Positions 37,070 to 48,884 of a stretch of DNA of 64,000 nucleotides are shown here, in pieces (the stretch's first letter is position 1; each line of letters begins with the position of its first letter). The notes beneath the pieces were generated by a model that had not been told where the DNA came from, did no database searches, and worked only from the letters and a program-made list of their open reading frames with translations. Source of the stretch: Fratercula arctica (lineage: Eukaryota; Chordata; Aves; Charadriiformes; Alcidae); NCBI GenBank assembly GCA_947846985.1, contig CANTUZ010000001.1, forward strand, positions 7,860,004 to 7,924,003. The letters run 5' to 3'. Made by a program: the position numbers and the translations under genes.

Positions 37070-38700
37070 ACTGTTGTGAGATTGATGTTGAAGAAACGTC
37101 TCCAAAAGACATCATTGCTCTGCCATTTAACATATCCCATTTATTTTATTGAGTTTATCTGGCAATTTTTAGACCCCTTATTGTCATTATTATCTCTTCT
37201 GATTTATTTGGCGTTCTTTTTTTCTCTGTTGTTAATAACTGGGAACTGATTTCGTTCTTCCTTGCCCTGATCCACAGTGCTTTGCTTCATGTGTATTAGG
37301 TTATTCTGTGCCGGGATTTTTCCGTTATCCTGAAGATACTATGTAACTGGAAGTTATATTTAGTTCTTTTGCACACTTTGCTTTTTTTGAACCACACACC
37401 TGATCTCAGCAATGAACTCCCACACACGTCCATTCTTGGCTTAATTGCAGTGTATGGAGGAATAGGAAGTGAATATCCTAAAGCATAAAAAATGTCGAAG
37501 ACAAGTGAGGAAATGTAGGGAACAAATCCATAATTACTCAATTTATTTTGGAGGAAATTTTTAGGAATGTGATATGGTTTCCTAGATTTCTTAAACGTTT
37601 TTGAAAATATTTCTCTCACTATAGCAGGTGTAGCCGTTTTGCAGGCATATTCCTAGGCCAAATGTACAATATTGGAAAATACAAGTTGGTTTTGCTTAAT
37701 TTTTAATCTTTTTTTTTGATGATTCTTGTAGTGCTTTGTACTCTGTACAGTGACCTTTTTAAGTGTGCATTCACTTGAAAATATATTTTACTAATGTATG
37801 TTTTGGTCTGGGTTGAGTGTCCGCACAATCAGTGAACATTAACTACGGGGACACAAGCTGGCATGTGCAGGTAGTTATATGCAAAATTAGACAGATAAAA
37901 CTGTTGCATTTTCCGTGTTATTTTTGAAACTTGGAAAGTTTCTATCACAAGGGCATCCTGTGGATTCATTGAAACTGTTTCGGGATGTTTATAGACTAGC
38001 ATGAATCTTAAATATCCACACATTGTGTTGGCACTTATGTGCAACACTCTAAAGGACTCTTCAGAAGAGGGGGAGAAAAAGATGGTTCACTCATCAAAGT
38101 CGCTTTTAAGATAAATTTATAGCAAAGACAATATTATTTACTAAGACCACCTTGGAAAGTGTCAAGTTTTGTATTTTTAATCATTTGAAACTGCTCTGCT
38201 AATGAATCATTATGTTTGATTAGTGCTTTTGCAAAATTTATTTAGATTTGTTGTATCCATTATTTTGAAAACTACTTCAAGGCTGCCTTTCTAAAATGCA
38301 TTTGGTGAGAAAATACATTAATAAGGAATTTTGAAATTGGTATATTAGCATTAAAAATAATCAAAGTTGCATTTCAATGACGTCAATTTAAATGTGAATG
38401 CACTTTGTGTAAATAGAACTGTTCTTTAATAGTCTGCTATAATTCATTGACTGGGATCAAAAGAGTTTAAAATGGCTTTCACATCAGGTGTTAACTATCA
38501 GTAAGAAAAAAAACTTTATTTGGAAAGTCTGGACTTCAAAGTATCTTAAATTTCTTTTTTGTGAAAAGCGTGCTTGATCATGGGGCAACTAAATTTGTGT
38601 ACTGCAAGTTAAGCAGGTGAGATTTTCCATGAGGACTTTGTAGCCCTTGGGTCTGGGTTGACAGGTAACCCTCAGAACTTTGAGAAAATCCATGTAGCTG
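37070..38700. other. AT-rich noncoding sequence
   Basis: No gene or classified repeat. The part at about 38080-38500 is very AT-rich, without homopolymer expansion, and contains several TAAT-type cores ('ctaatgaatcattatg'). This is compatible with a regulatory or conserved element but not proof of one. Confidence 0.35.
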
Positions 38701-38711
38701 ATAAAAACCAT

Positions 38712-38766
38712 AGAACTGATAACACCTACTTCTAGTAGAATTGCTTGACTCTACCTATACAAAACT
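38712..38766 (+). repeat. Dispersed 55-bp repeat, copy 1
   Basis: It begins 'agaactgataacacctactt' and matches 40956-41010 at about 44 of the first 51 positions, in the same orientation. The family is unknown. Confidence 0.75.
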
Positions 38767-38817
38767 CCACATCACTTGTTGGGGGGAGAGGATTCCATTG
38801 GGCTAGGACATCTGTGA

Positions 38818-39105
38818 GATCATAGAATCATACAATGTGTTGGGTTGGACGGGACCTCTAAAGGCCACCTAGTCCAACCCCCCTGCAGTCAGCAGGGACA
38901 TCTTTAACTGGATCAAGTTGCTCAGAGCCCCGTCCAGCCTGGCCTTGAATGTCTCCAGGGATGGGGCCTCCACCACCTCTCTGGGCAACCTGTTCCAGTG
39001 TCTCACCACCCTCAGTGTAAAGAACTTCTTCCTAATGTCTCATCTAAACCTACCCTGCTCTAGTTTAAACCATTGTCCCTCATCCTATTGAGGACATCCT
39101 GTTGA
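38818..39105 (-). mobile_element. CR1 LINE 3' end, minus strand
   Basis: The left edge is the complement of the CR1 terminus ('tcatagaatcatacaatgtg', 'gggttggacgggacctctaa', 'ctagtccaaccc'). It is followed by 'ggggcctccaccacctctct' and 'aagaacttcttcctaatgtc' in correct order. It is about 290 bp, relatively little diverged and 5'-truncated near 'cattgtccctcatcctattg'. Confidence 0.93.
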
Positions 39106-39109
39106 GATC

Positions 39110-40140
39110 CTAGCGCTGGGGACAGTTGCAAATGCTGGCACAAGGAAGGAATCTTGCTGCAAGCAGGGCTGTTGGAGAAACGGGGGTATTAAAGTACGTT
39201 ATCACACGCATAGCAGGGCTGTGGGCTTCAGGTATTCCATGTGTCCGTAGGCAGGCAGGGATATTACTGCAAGTTGCACAGATTTTTCCTGTAGCTCTGG
39301 TAGGAGGGAGACCAAATTTGACTGAAGCTACGTCTCAGGCTGAGAGTTATGGATTGTATCTCAAAGAAGAGGGAAATGGCCCAAGGGCCCTGTGGACTCC
39401 TTGGCTCCTTACATCAACAACGTCATGTAATGTGCTTCCCAGTGTCCTTCTGCAGTTTCCCCTTGGGTTTAACATGGATGCACAAAGGCATTCAGGGCAG
39501 AATAATGCAGGGAGCTAGTGCTGGGCAATATCGTGCTTCAGATCTGAGCATTAGCTCCTTCTAATGATGCCTGTGCTATGCAGACAATCTCTCAGAGGCA
39601 CAGCACATCTCTTGTTTTGTTCTGTGTTTGCTGAAGTTCAGCTCTCAACACCGGCCCTGCAGAGACTTTGCCAGTACAGACTCACTAAATAGAACAGCTC
39701 TTTGTTTGGAAACTCATATTCCCTTGTTTATTGTTTTTATTAGTTACTAACAGCACAAGAAAAAGGAAATCTGATGTTGTCATTAGGAGTATTCAGTAGA
39801 GGGAAAAATCATCATCAGTGAAGTGTACCGGTTGCAATAACATAGACTTGTCTGCTTAACTTAGAAGGAGTTACACCGTCACCATTCTGCTCAAAACAAA
39901 TATCAAGAGCGATCGAGAATGTGTATTTAATGCTAAGCATCCTTTGTCCATATCCTTCCAAAAAAGTTATAAAATATTTTAAAGGCTCTAAAAGAAGTAA
40001 TGTGTTTTATATCTCACCCATGTTTACTTATTTGCTGTTTTTATTATTATGCACTTTATCTCATTACTTTTAATATCAACATGAGGATAGTAAATGAGAT
40101 TCTGTGCTAATTGGTTACATACTGTCATTAAGATATGTAG
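39110..40140. other. Unclassified segment next to CR1
   Basis: About 39110-39560 is GC-richer than its surroundings and carries overlapping open frames of 130 and 71 codons, with no recognisable protein. From 39560 the sequence returns to an AT-rich background. Confidence 0.35.
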
Positions 40141-40277
40141 ACTCTGGACTGCCACAGGACAAGGATGGGAAGTAAAATCCAAGGCCTGTTACATTGGAAA
40201 TCCTACTTTCTGTAACGAAGTACAAAAATTAATTAACATGAATGTGCTAGATCCAGCTGTAGATACACTGGCGACTG
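40141..40277 (+). CDS. Candidate internal exon, unknown protein
   Basis: A 137-bp segment with a weak acceptor ('tcattaagatatgtag') and a weak donor ('gcgactg' then 'gtggct'). It holds 45 codons without a stop in an AT-rich setting, including 'GQGWEVKSKACYIGNPTFC'. It exits leaving one base, which matches the two-base entry of 51033-51104. Read straight on, the frame stops three codons after the donor. The protein is unrecognised, and the weak splice sites keep this uncertain. Confidence 0.3.
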
Positions 40278-40955
40278 GTGGCTGATTTCCCCTTTACAGC
40301 ACCATCCAAGCTGTGTTTAAAAGCGTCTTGGCTAGCGTATCTTCCTTTTAATGTGTTTATCAACCCTCAGTCAGATGCTGAAGCACCCTGTAACAGAAGT
40401 GATAACTTGGTTTTCATTAAAAACCTCTTGGTGAAGGTATGATAATGTATTTCTCAGCATCTGTAATATTATCTAAGCGTGAGCAAGAAGGAGGCCTGGG
40501 AAATGCCTTTCTCTTATGACAGAAAGAGATATAATAGCAGAGACACGGCAAGATGTGAGCGTCAAGATGTCTGAGCCAGGGGAATGGAAGCGTAATCAGA
40601 AATTTGAGGAATGGAGGCTGAGACAAGCTGACGTGGAGAGTGAAGGAGGGAAGGGTGGAGGTGGAGGAGGACAGAATGGGTGGGAGCAGCTGCAAGGAGG
40701 ATGAAGGAACCCGCACCCGACGCAGCACGCTCTCTGGGAACCCACATCCAGTGGATTCAGAAAAAAAAAGCCAGCGTTTCTTTTTATATTACTGACGCTG
40801 TAACAAACAAATGATATATTTTATAGAGGAAACATTTATTTAAAGTGTACGTCAAGGAAAAAGCTTGATTAGGGTAAATTAGAGACAAAGTTACTTAACT
40901 AGAGAGAGTCATTATAATTGTTCTGTCATAGCCATCACAGCTGAGTGTGGTATGC

Positions 40956-41010
40956 AGAACTGATAACACCCGCTACTATTAGCATTGCTTGGTTCTACCT
41001 ATACAATCAC
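40956..41010 (+). repeat. Dispersed 55-bp repeat, copy 2
   Basis: It begins 'agaactgataacacccgcta' and ends in the shared 'ctacctatacaa'. It is the partner of 38712-38766, 2.2 kb upstream, in the same orientation. Confidence 0.75.
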
Positions 41011-41014
41011 TTTT

Positions 41015-43650
41015 CAGTCTGTAACTTTGACAAAGTTCACATGATAAGCTAAAATTTTTATTGCTCTGTTTCTGTGTCTCAGGCTAATTGATCTGATCAT
41101 TTGTTTCTGTGTTTTTGCAGTTTTAGCAAGAATGATTTAGTCATTTATGGACTCTGATATTAGGGAGTGAAAAGGCATAATCTGTTTTCAAAAATAGCTA
41201 ACTAAGCCTGGAATTCTTTTCTGTATTCCTGATATTCCAGCACTTTTAGAATTCTAAGAGTCAAATGACTTTTGTTAAGGGTAGTCCTTCTGAAAATGCA
41301 AACAAATTTGGCTGAGTTAGAATCCAGAGTTCACACGGGCTCTCTCTATATTTGCTAGAGATAATGATTAAGTCTTCAAAGAGCTAATTTTTCTTGCACA
41401 TGCTGAAGGGTCTTGCTGCTCCTCCTGCTAACTGAAGTACATGGGTACTGTTTTCCAAAGGATTAAGCATGATTAGCTCCAAGATGAGGTCAGCCTTTAG
41501 CTGTAACAACTGCTCCATCCTTGGATGTGTTTGTGCACTGGAACCGAAAGCACAGAACCTTTCTTTTTTATACCCCAGAATAATAAGCCAAACCGAGCAA
41601 CAGACTGTATTAGCTTGGGAACATCAGTGTGTTAACACAGCTTCATTTTGAGCCTGAGTAGCTTAGAAACTGGGCATTAGTGCTTATATGAATCCATCTG
41701 GCTAGATGGGTCCTGGGAATGGAAGGGTAAGGGGACTGCAGCTGGGAACCAGGAGGGGAGAGGGGAAACACGATCACTCAGATACAAACTCTAGGGCAAA
41801 CTAGAGCACAGAGAAATAACAAAACCCAACCAAACAAAAAACAAACCTAAAATCTAAACCCACCTTCACACTAATCTTGGATGCTTGATTTATCCACGCT
41901 TGATAATTCAGGATTTGCTCGGCCTTACGAAGCGCATGAAGTATATAAGAAAATTCACGTTGACATCAGCTGGCTTTTTTGGTTTTTTGATCTTACTGCA
42001 AATTAGACCCAATGCTTTCAAACTGAATAGTGAGAAAATTAGGCATATGCGATGGCCACGTGTGATGATGTTGTTTTAAATGACTTTCCCAGCGGAACAC
42101 AGAAACACTTTGGCAGAAGAGGGGGTCAAAGCCAGCAGTCAAGGGAATGAGTTAGTTATTTTAAGCGTAAGATCTTCTTGATTATCTGCACACACTCTCT
42201 GCTCTGGTGCAGATGAGATAGAGGTCTTGAGCAGAGTTTCATTTGGATAGCCCTAATTTATTTCCAGAAGAGAGTGGAGAAAATAAAGTTCAGATTCCTA
42301 GTCTTTCCTTAGCTATCACAGATTGTATATTTTCTTCAGACCAAGGATTGTGCTTTGCCCAGTTAAACAGTAGGTACATATGATGTTCCATATGGATAAG
42401 TGACTTTAATGATCATTCTGAAAAGCTTAATCAGATGGCAAATATAACATCTGTTTACATATCTCCATTAGAGATAACTAACATTCTTTTCAAAGTCACC
42501 CTCAGGGTCTGGGGAGAAAATATCGTGGGATAACTCAGTGCTTCATTACTGGAGAAACTGAGGATTTTTCTTCTTGTAGTTAACATCAATAACCACAGAA
42601 TTGCAAAAGGTCTTATAAAATATGGAAATTACCATAATCAGAATGATTTAGAATCTGATGAGATCTGTCTCTAGAAGCAGAAATGTGACTGTAATGAAGA
42701 TGGAAATACTAAGGACCAGATTCTGAACTGCTCTAAATATGGTGTTTATTTATGGTGTTTATTTGCATGTGGGGAGGGAGACAGACCTTTATTTCCGTGT
42801 ATCTTCTCATTAGTTGTACCGAGTGCAGTGCGTATGTCCTAAGGTACAGTTCAGTGCTTTGTTCTGATTACAGCGTTATTCAGCCATTTGTGAGACAGGG
42901 TTAGAGTTACAAGCCTGAGCAAACAGCGGCCTTTCCTCATTGAATGAGTTTCTTTATTATAAATTGGCTAAGTGGCCTTCAATGTCTCACCAAGCTTGCA
43001 GATTTAAAAATGAGATTAAATTAATTGCTTTTCGGGATTGAGACTAAATTGGGTCTGAGGTGTTGCCTTATGAATGTTATGACATGTTTACATTTTACAG
43101 GTAAGTTGACAACTTTTATGAGAAAAACTGTAACTGAAAATAATTGTCACATCGGCAGTGTTGGCTACGTTGTGGTGAGCACTTTTCTTACAGCATACTT
43201 CCACTTAAATTTCACAATCCCAGGCAAAATCCGTGTGCTATTTACTCACCTGCTTGCGGTGTTTGAGCCCACTGATTTGTGTTGAGCCCTCTAGGCCATT
43301 TGTGGAGTAAAGTCTTCTTCCAGACCTCTTCTTTTGACTACTGAAACCTGCTGTTAGGGTCCTACTACCAAAATTCTTCCATGCATCCCGAGACACGCCA
43401 TTCCACAGTGCTCCAGACTTGTGGGTTTGTTGTTTCACAGTTTTCCAGATGTATGATAGTCAAAGCAAAGAGACTTGAACATTGCGAATGGGATTTATAA
43501 GGTAATACTTTGTTTTAAGCTGCACTGACGCCCAGTTCCTGCCCTCAACAGATGACTACCCTAATCACTCAGCAGAGTCCTGTACTGCCATTTCTCGTTT
43601 TCATTCTGGATCCGCACTGACAGCAGAGGTTTGCCATGAAGTTATTCAAG
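41015..43650. other. AT-rich noncoding sequence
   Basis: No classified feature. A consensus donor-like site ('ttttacag' then 'gtaagt' at 43100/43101) ends a short open frame, but an in-frame stop at 43022 and a poor acceptor make an exon doubtful. Confidence 0.35.
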
Positions 43651-43659
43651 TAATTACAT

Positions 43660-43880
43660 GGGAGGCGAAAAGCAGCTTTTCAGAGAAGGAACTGGTGGTC
43701 CTGCTGAGCACCAAGTTGACCATGAACCGGCCCTTGCAGCAAAGGAGGCCAACAGCCTCCTGGGCCGCGTTCGGCAGAGCATTGCCAGCAGGCTGAGGGA
43801 GATGATCCTTCCCCTCTGCTTAGCACTGGTTCCCACAACTGGTTCCCAATAGTTCCCACAACTATTGAGTGATTCTGTGA
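43660..43880 (+). mobile_element. Internally deleted CR1 LINE fragment, plus strand
   Basis: About 43680-43830 is the CR1 ORF2 tail ('gttgaccatgaaccggccct', 'gccaacagcctcctgggccg', 'gggagatgatccttcccctc'). It then jumps at about 43830 to 'gagtgattctgtga', which resembles the very 3' end. Most of the 3' region is missing, and a short 'ggttcccacaact' duplication marks the scar near 43825-43865. Confidence 0.8.
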
Positions 43881-43884
43881 ACTG

Positions 43885-45865
43885 GGTCTACATGAAAGTG
43901 TGTGCACTGTCCTTGGGTCGCTGACATGACTAGAACAGAGAAGCACAGCAGCTCAGCTGGAGCGGAGAATGTTGTCCTTGTTTGGTAACTAGGGAGGCCA
44001 CCACAAAACATATTTTTGACTGCACTTGACCTATTCGCTAGCGTCAGTATATTTTGCTGAATGGATTTTAATTTGCAAGAGATTCTGGAGGTGGCTCAGT
44101 TCCTCGCGCAGGGAGAGGTTCAAGAAAATGAGAGAGTAGCGCACTGTACCTGTCCACATACACGCATGGAAAGCAGAGATACGTGCCCAACCACTTCTCA
44201 TACTACAGTAAGGAAGAGCCAGGTTGATCAGTTCAGTTTGGTGGTGAAGTACAAAGTAAATTTAATGGAATTTATTTAATTGATATTATGTGCTGTACCT
44301 GAAGTAGTATAGTAGATTCTGTGATGGCATTAAAAAAAAAAAAAAAAAAAAAAATCTGTAGTGATGAATCAACTTAATGATTGCTGGAGCTTTGTTTTGT
44401 TCTTTTGTTTCTGTCAAAACTGAAATGCATCCTGCAGTATTTATTTGTCTGTGTTTTGATGCTGAGCAAAAGGAGGAGCATGAAACAACTTTCAGTCTAC
44501 CTTTTAGCAAAGTGATTTGGGCAGAAGTCAGATTTCGGAAGGTGTGTGTTTGAGAGTGGCATAATTGATGGGAAGTGTGTTCAAGTTTGGTTGAGAAGTG
44601 ACCGTTAAGTCCTGGTTTGAGGATTTTTTTTTTTTTTTTTTTTTTTGAGGATTAGCATTTACAGTCTGAGACCTCTGGTGTCATTCTTTGTCTGCTCTCT
44701 TCCATGCCACATTTTGTTTTAGAATCATAGACAGTTAAATCCATACTGAGTAACCACTTATTATCAATCAAAATGAAGCCAGATCAAACTCAGGCAGTAA
44801 GTACCTGATGGCTAGGCAATTGCCATCGCTGCTAAATATGCTAAAATCAGCTTAGCCTGAGACGAGCTCAGGCAAGACACCCGGCACTCTCAGGCTTTTC
44901 CTATTAATGGTGAGATCATAATTTTTTGGCTGTCCTCTATCCAGTGCTCTTTGGGAAGAGGCAACCCAGCACAGAGGGTCTCATCGCTGTTGGCTGGGAT
45001 CGTCTGTTTTTGCTGGACAACTTGAGCAGGATCCTGAACTGAGATGCTCTGAAGAGTGCAAAATCTTGGGTTTAGGTCAAGAGAAATCTGTTGAGTCACG
45101 TCTAGAGCAAGTTCAACACTCTCTGTTAGACTCCATGGCAACCTTGTCTTAGGTGAGTGTCTCAACACATCAGCTATTGTGGAAAATGAGGTCATACTTC
45201 CAGTAGTTTTATAAATGTAGCTTTTATTTTGCTTTTCATTTTTGAACAGGTAATTCAAATAAAATCTGAGTCATGGTGTGTGTTTTGTGTTAGTTGAAGC
45301 AGAAGGATGCTTATTTCAGCAAGAGCAAAATATTAACTTCTAATATTGATTTAATATGAACCTCTGTTTTAATTGGGTGGGTAGATTGCTTTTGGATGGT
45401 AAATACAGATATATTGGCAAAACACAGATCTTTACAAAAGCTTCCTGTCCAGAGGAAAGTGAATCTCGAATGTCCTAGAAGAAAAACATAATGAAGAAGA
45501 TTGAAGGTCATAGAAGACACTCAATAGAGAAGTTATTTTCTTGGCTTTATGTGGATAATTGGGTTTTGAATTTTGCTGCCAAAATTCCAGCTATACATAA
45601 ATGATTTTATGCCTGTAAAAGTCTTGTAAATTATTTGGCTGTGAGGAGATAAAAATGTCTTAGTATTTTCTAAATCTGCACTGTTACTTTCAACTTGTAA
45701 CACAAAGAAAATTTGTAACACAAAGGTATGCGTGTATGTCCTCAAATACCACAGGACACATGGGAGTGGGTTCTCCAGGGACTGCATTTGTGCATTTCAT
45801 TACCTGATTCCTTAAATTTGTGAGTCGTGAACATGGAGGCATAAAAAAAATCCATATTAATACAC
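43885..45865. other. Noncoding sequence with long A and T tracts
   Basis: A23 lies at 44332-44354 and T23 at 44624-44646; the latter is flanked on both sides by 'tttgagga'. A 122-codon minus-strand frame at 44890-45258 has gene-like codon use but no clear acceptor and no recognised homology; see the findings. Confidence 0.4.
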
Positions 45866-45869
45866 CTGC

Positions 45870-46240
45870 TTGTCAGGGCATTGTGTTGGCCAGCAGCTTG
45901 CTGGAGGATGGGAGCCACCAGGTCCTGTCCCACCACCCCCAACCAGGGAGCAGGGCAGCCGGGGGCAGCTCCAACCCTGGCATCCATCTGGCACTTCCAT
46001 GGGGATGGGACTGGGATGAGGCCCACAGGTGGGCCCAGCTCAGCAGGGCCCGTGACTGGGCAGAGCACAGCTGTGGCCAAGCTGGCGACCACGTCCTATG
46101 GGAAAAGCCCTTGGGGATGGGACTGATGGCCCCAGGCTGGGCTGAAATGGGGTCCTGGGCCATGGCCAGGTTGGGGGAGGCCCTGGGGTAGGTGGGCAGG
46201 GACAGTCAGGCCTCATAGTGCCCTCAGGGGCTTGACACTG
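45870..46240. other. GC-rich, CpG-poor block
   Basis: A sharply bounded block of about 370 bp, far GC-richer than its flanks and rich in CAGG/TGGG/CCCC words ('ggtcctgtcccaccaccccc', 'ggggatgggactgggatgag') but with few CpGs. Open frames on both strands are a composition effect. It could be a methylated and decayed retroelement 5' region or a degenerate minisatellite. I cannot classify it. Confidence 0.55.
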
Positions 46241-46924
46241 CTGTCTTCAGATTGTTGTTTATAGGCACATTGTCGTGCAAACCACAAAGAATAGAGGATT
46301 TAGAAGATGCATGCAATTAAACTTTCATCCACCTTTCACTCTGTGAAATCCTTGGTCAACAAACTTCTAAAACCTAATCCCCTGACAATAACAGCTGTCA
46401 AAAGATGTTGACGAAAAATGTATTCTTTTCTAAAATAGAATGGAGTATTAGTATTTAATGGACACTAGGGTCCTATTTTGCCATGTTGAATGTCCTTGGA
46501 TAATTAATATGAGACTGATTTATTTTGGGTTTTTTTAATAGTTTCTTCAGTTTTCTCTCCTTCTTTCAGCTTGTTGGCAGTTTCACAGTATGAATTTTCC
46601 AGACTGAAATAGTTTGTCTTCACCTGCCAAGACCTACAATCAGTATTTAAAAAAAATAGTTGGGAGGAAAGAATGAGGTAAACGTGGCTGAGTTGACTCT
46701 TGCCAACTAATTGTCTTTGGAAATATGAAACAATCATCACTTCTGCCAAGCAATTAGCTTGATTTACATGAAGGTAACTTTCTAATGTGGTTTATACTCA
46801 TTGGGTGTCTCAAGCAAAGACACCACAGAATGACTGACCAGTCAGACATCAAAAGACGTGTTCTGTACTAGGGGACATTTGTTGAGTAAAGGCAGCATTT
46901 GCAACACTTGTATAAGCATTAGTG

Positions 46925-48200
46925 TTTTTATATTCTGGGCAACCTGTTCCTGTGCTTGATCACATTCATGGTAATTTTGTTTTTCCTGACGTCTAATCAC
47001 ATTCCCTTTGGTGCAGTTTGTGTTAATTGCCTTTTGCTGTGCAGCTCTGAAAAGAGTCTGGCTCTGCCCTCCCTGTGACCATCCATTTAAGCAGAGGGTC
47101 AGCTAGATTTGCCCCTTAGCCCCTTGCCTGGACTGAAAATAGCTTTCTCATCCTGTCCATATACATCAGGTGCTCCAGCCCACTGACTATCTTGATGACT
47201 CTCCACTGGACTCACTTCGGTTGGTTTATCTCTCTCTTTTACTGGGTAGCCCAAGGCAGACACGCTATTTCAGATGTGCTTTCTTCATACTCAGTGGAAG
47301 TGAAGAATCACTTTCCTCGATGTCCTTTCTACACTCCTACTAGTGCAGAGCAGCATATGGTTTACCTTTATTGCTGTAAGGGCATACTGCCGAACTCCTG
47401 TTCAACTTGTCCATCAGGACCCCCAGCTCCATCTCTGCAAGCCTGCTTTTAGCCAGTCAGTCCCCAGCCAGTTCTGTTGCTTGGGATTATTCCTCTCAAG
47501 GTGCCAGACTCTGTATTGCCTTCCTTGAACTTCACGAAATTTCTGTCAGTATATTTCTCCATTCTGTCAAGATTCCTGTGAATGACAGCCATGCCTATCA
47601 GTGAATCAACAGCCCCCTCCAATTTGTGAACTGTGAACTTTTTCTTTTTTTTTTTTGTTTGCTCTATAACCTTTCCATGGACTGGCATTAGGAAGAACCA
47701 GCCTGTATGTAGTTCCTGAGATCCTCCTCTTGCCATTCTTCAAGATGGATGTGATGTTTATCTTTTTCAATTATCAGGACTTCTCCTGACACCACAGCCT
47801 TTGAAAGATGAGAGAGGTCTCACTACAATGTTGGCAAGCTTCCTAAGCAATTTTGGATGTATCTCATCCAGTTCCATGGACCTGTGCGCATTCCATTTAC
47901 TTAAGTGGTCTTTAGCTTCATATTTCTGTATTCCTCTCTATTCTTGGTAGCACTTCCACCCCTGGACTCTACTACTCATTGTAGGGATTAGGGAGGCCAG
48001 AGAGCAGACCTTACCTATAATCATTGAGAAAGCAAAATCCAGTCATGAAAAAGACTTCCATGTCTTTGTCACTATGTCCTTACATTTTCCTTCATCTTAC
48101 TTGTGTTGCTAGTGTACTTACAGAAACCTTTCTTGTTACCCTTCATGTCCATCTCCAATTTTAACTTCAGCTGAACTCCAACAGCTCTCTTTCTAGGGAA
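46925..48200 (-). mobile_element. Long, old CR1 LINE copy, minus strand
   Basis: Read on the minus strand, motifs run in CR1 order from right to left. The ORF2 linker (complement of 'cctttcttgttacccttcat') is at about 48130. The RT start (complement of 'caagatggatgtgatgttta') is at about 47740. A coding remnant 'PVHGKVIEQ' lies near 47690, followed by 'RNLDRMEKYTDRNFVKF' near 47580. The tail is near 47180 and the 3' region lies to about 46930. The core RT domain is largely deleted between 47690 and 47580. There are many stops and indels: this is the longest CR1 here and one of the oldest. Confidence 0.82.
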
Positions 48201-48204
48201 TTTA

Positions 48205-48880
48205 AATAACAAAAAAAACCCCAAACCAACAACAACAACAATAACAGAGCTGGGAAAGTATCTTCAGAAATAACACTATCTGCTCAGATTCACTGTTCCA
48301 AAATATTTTCTGAGAAGCACTACATATTAGAGATTTCAAGTAATTATTTTCTTTTTCTCCCCAATGACAAATTCTCATTGAACTCTTCCTCTAAAACTTT
48401 CTGTATTGCCTTTGCAAGTCAATGTATACATGGGCTGAAAGAAATCTGGAAGACTGTTGTTGATATGTGCTCCCTTTTTCCTGTTGTAATTTTTTGCAAT
48501 CATTATATCTATTTAAGAACATATTTAGAAACAGTTATTTTGGCATAAAAGCAATTCACTAATCAGTCATAAGTCATGAGGGAACAAAATTATGTTTGAT
48601 TGAAATGGTAGATGAACGTGTCATTGTGTTTTGCTCTGAACTAGTTAAAAATATACTTTCACATTTGTATGAAGTTTTCTTTGTATAATTTCAGATTAGC
48701 TGTTTAATGAAGGCTAATGCTCTGCGCTTGGTGATAAGGAAATTTAGGAAAAGTGTAGTCCAGTCTTCCAGAGTTATCTGACAATAGCACTGTTTATTTT
48801 TTTGGGACTACCCAGTTAATATTTTTTTATTATTATTTTTTTTTTTTCATGTGCTGGACTATAATTATATATACGTTATA
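48205..48880. other. AT-rich spacer between two CR1 copies
   Basis: No feature apart from an (aac)n-like patch at about 48224-48245 and a T-rich tract at about 48822-48848. Confidence 0.5.
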
Positions 48881-48884
48881 GAAA

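Noticed and set aside
43043..43100. Open segment ending in a perfect 'cag' plus 'gtaagt' donor
   Set aside because: An in-frame stop at 43022 and an unconvincing acceptor; its phase would fit 51033 but the evidence is too thin.
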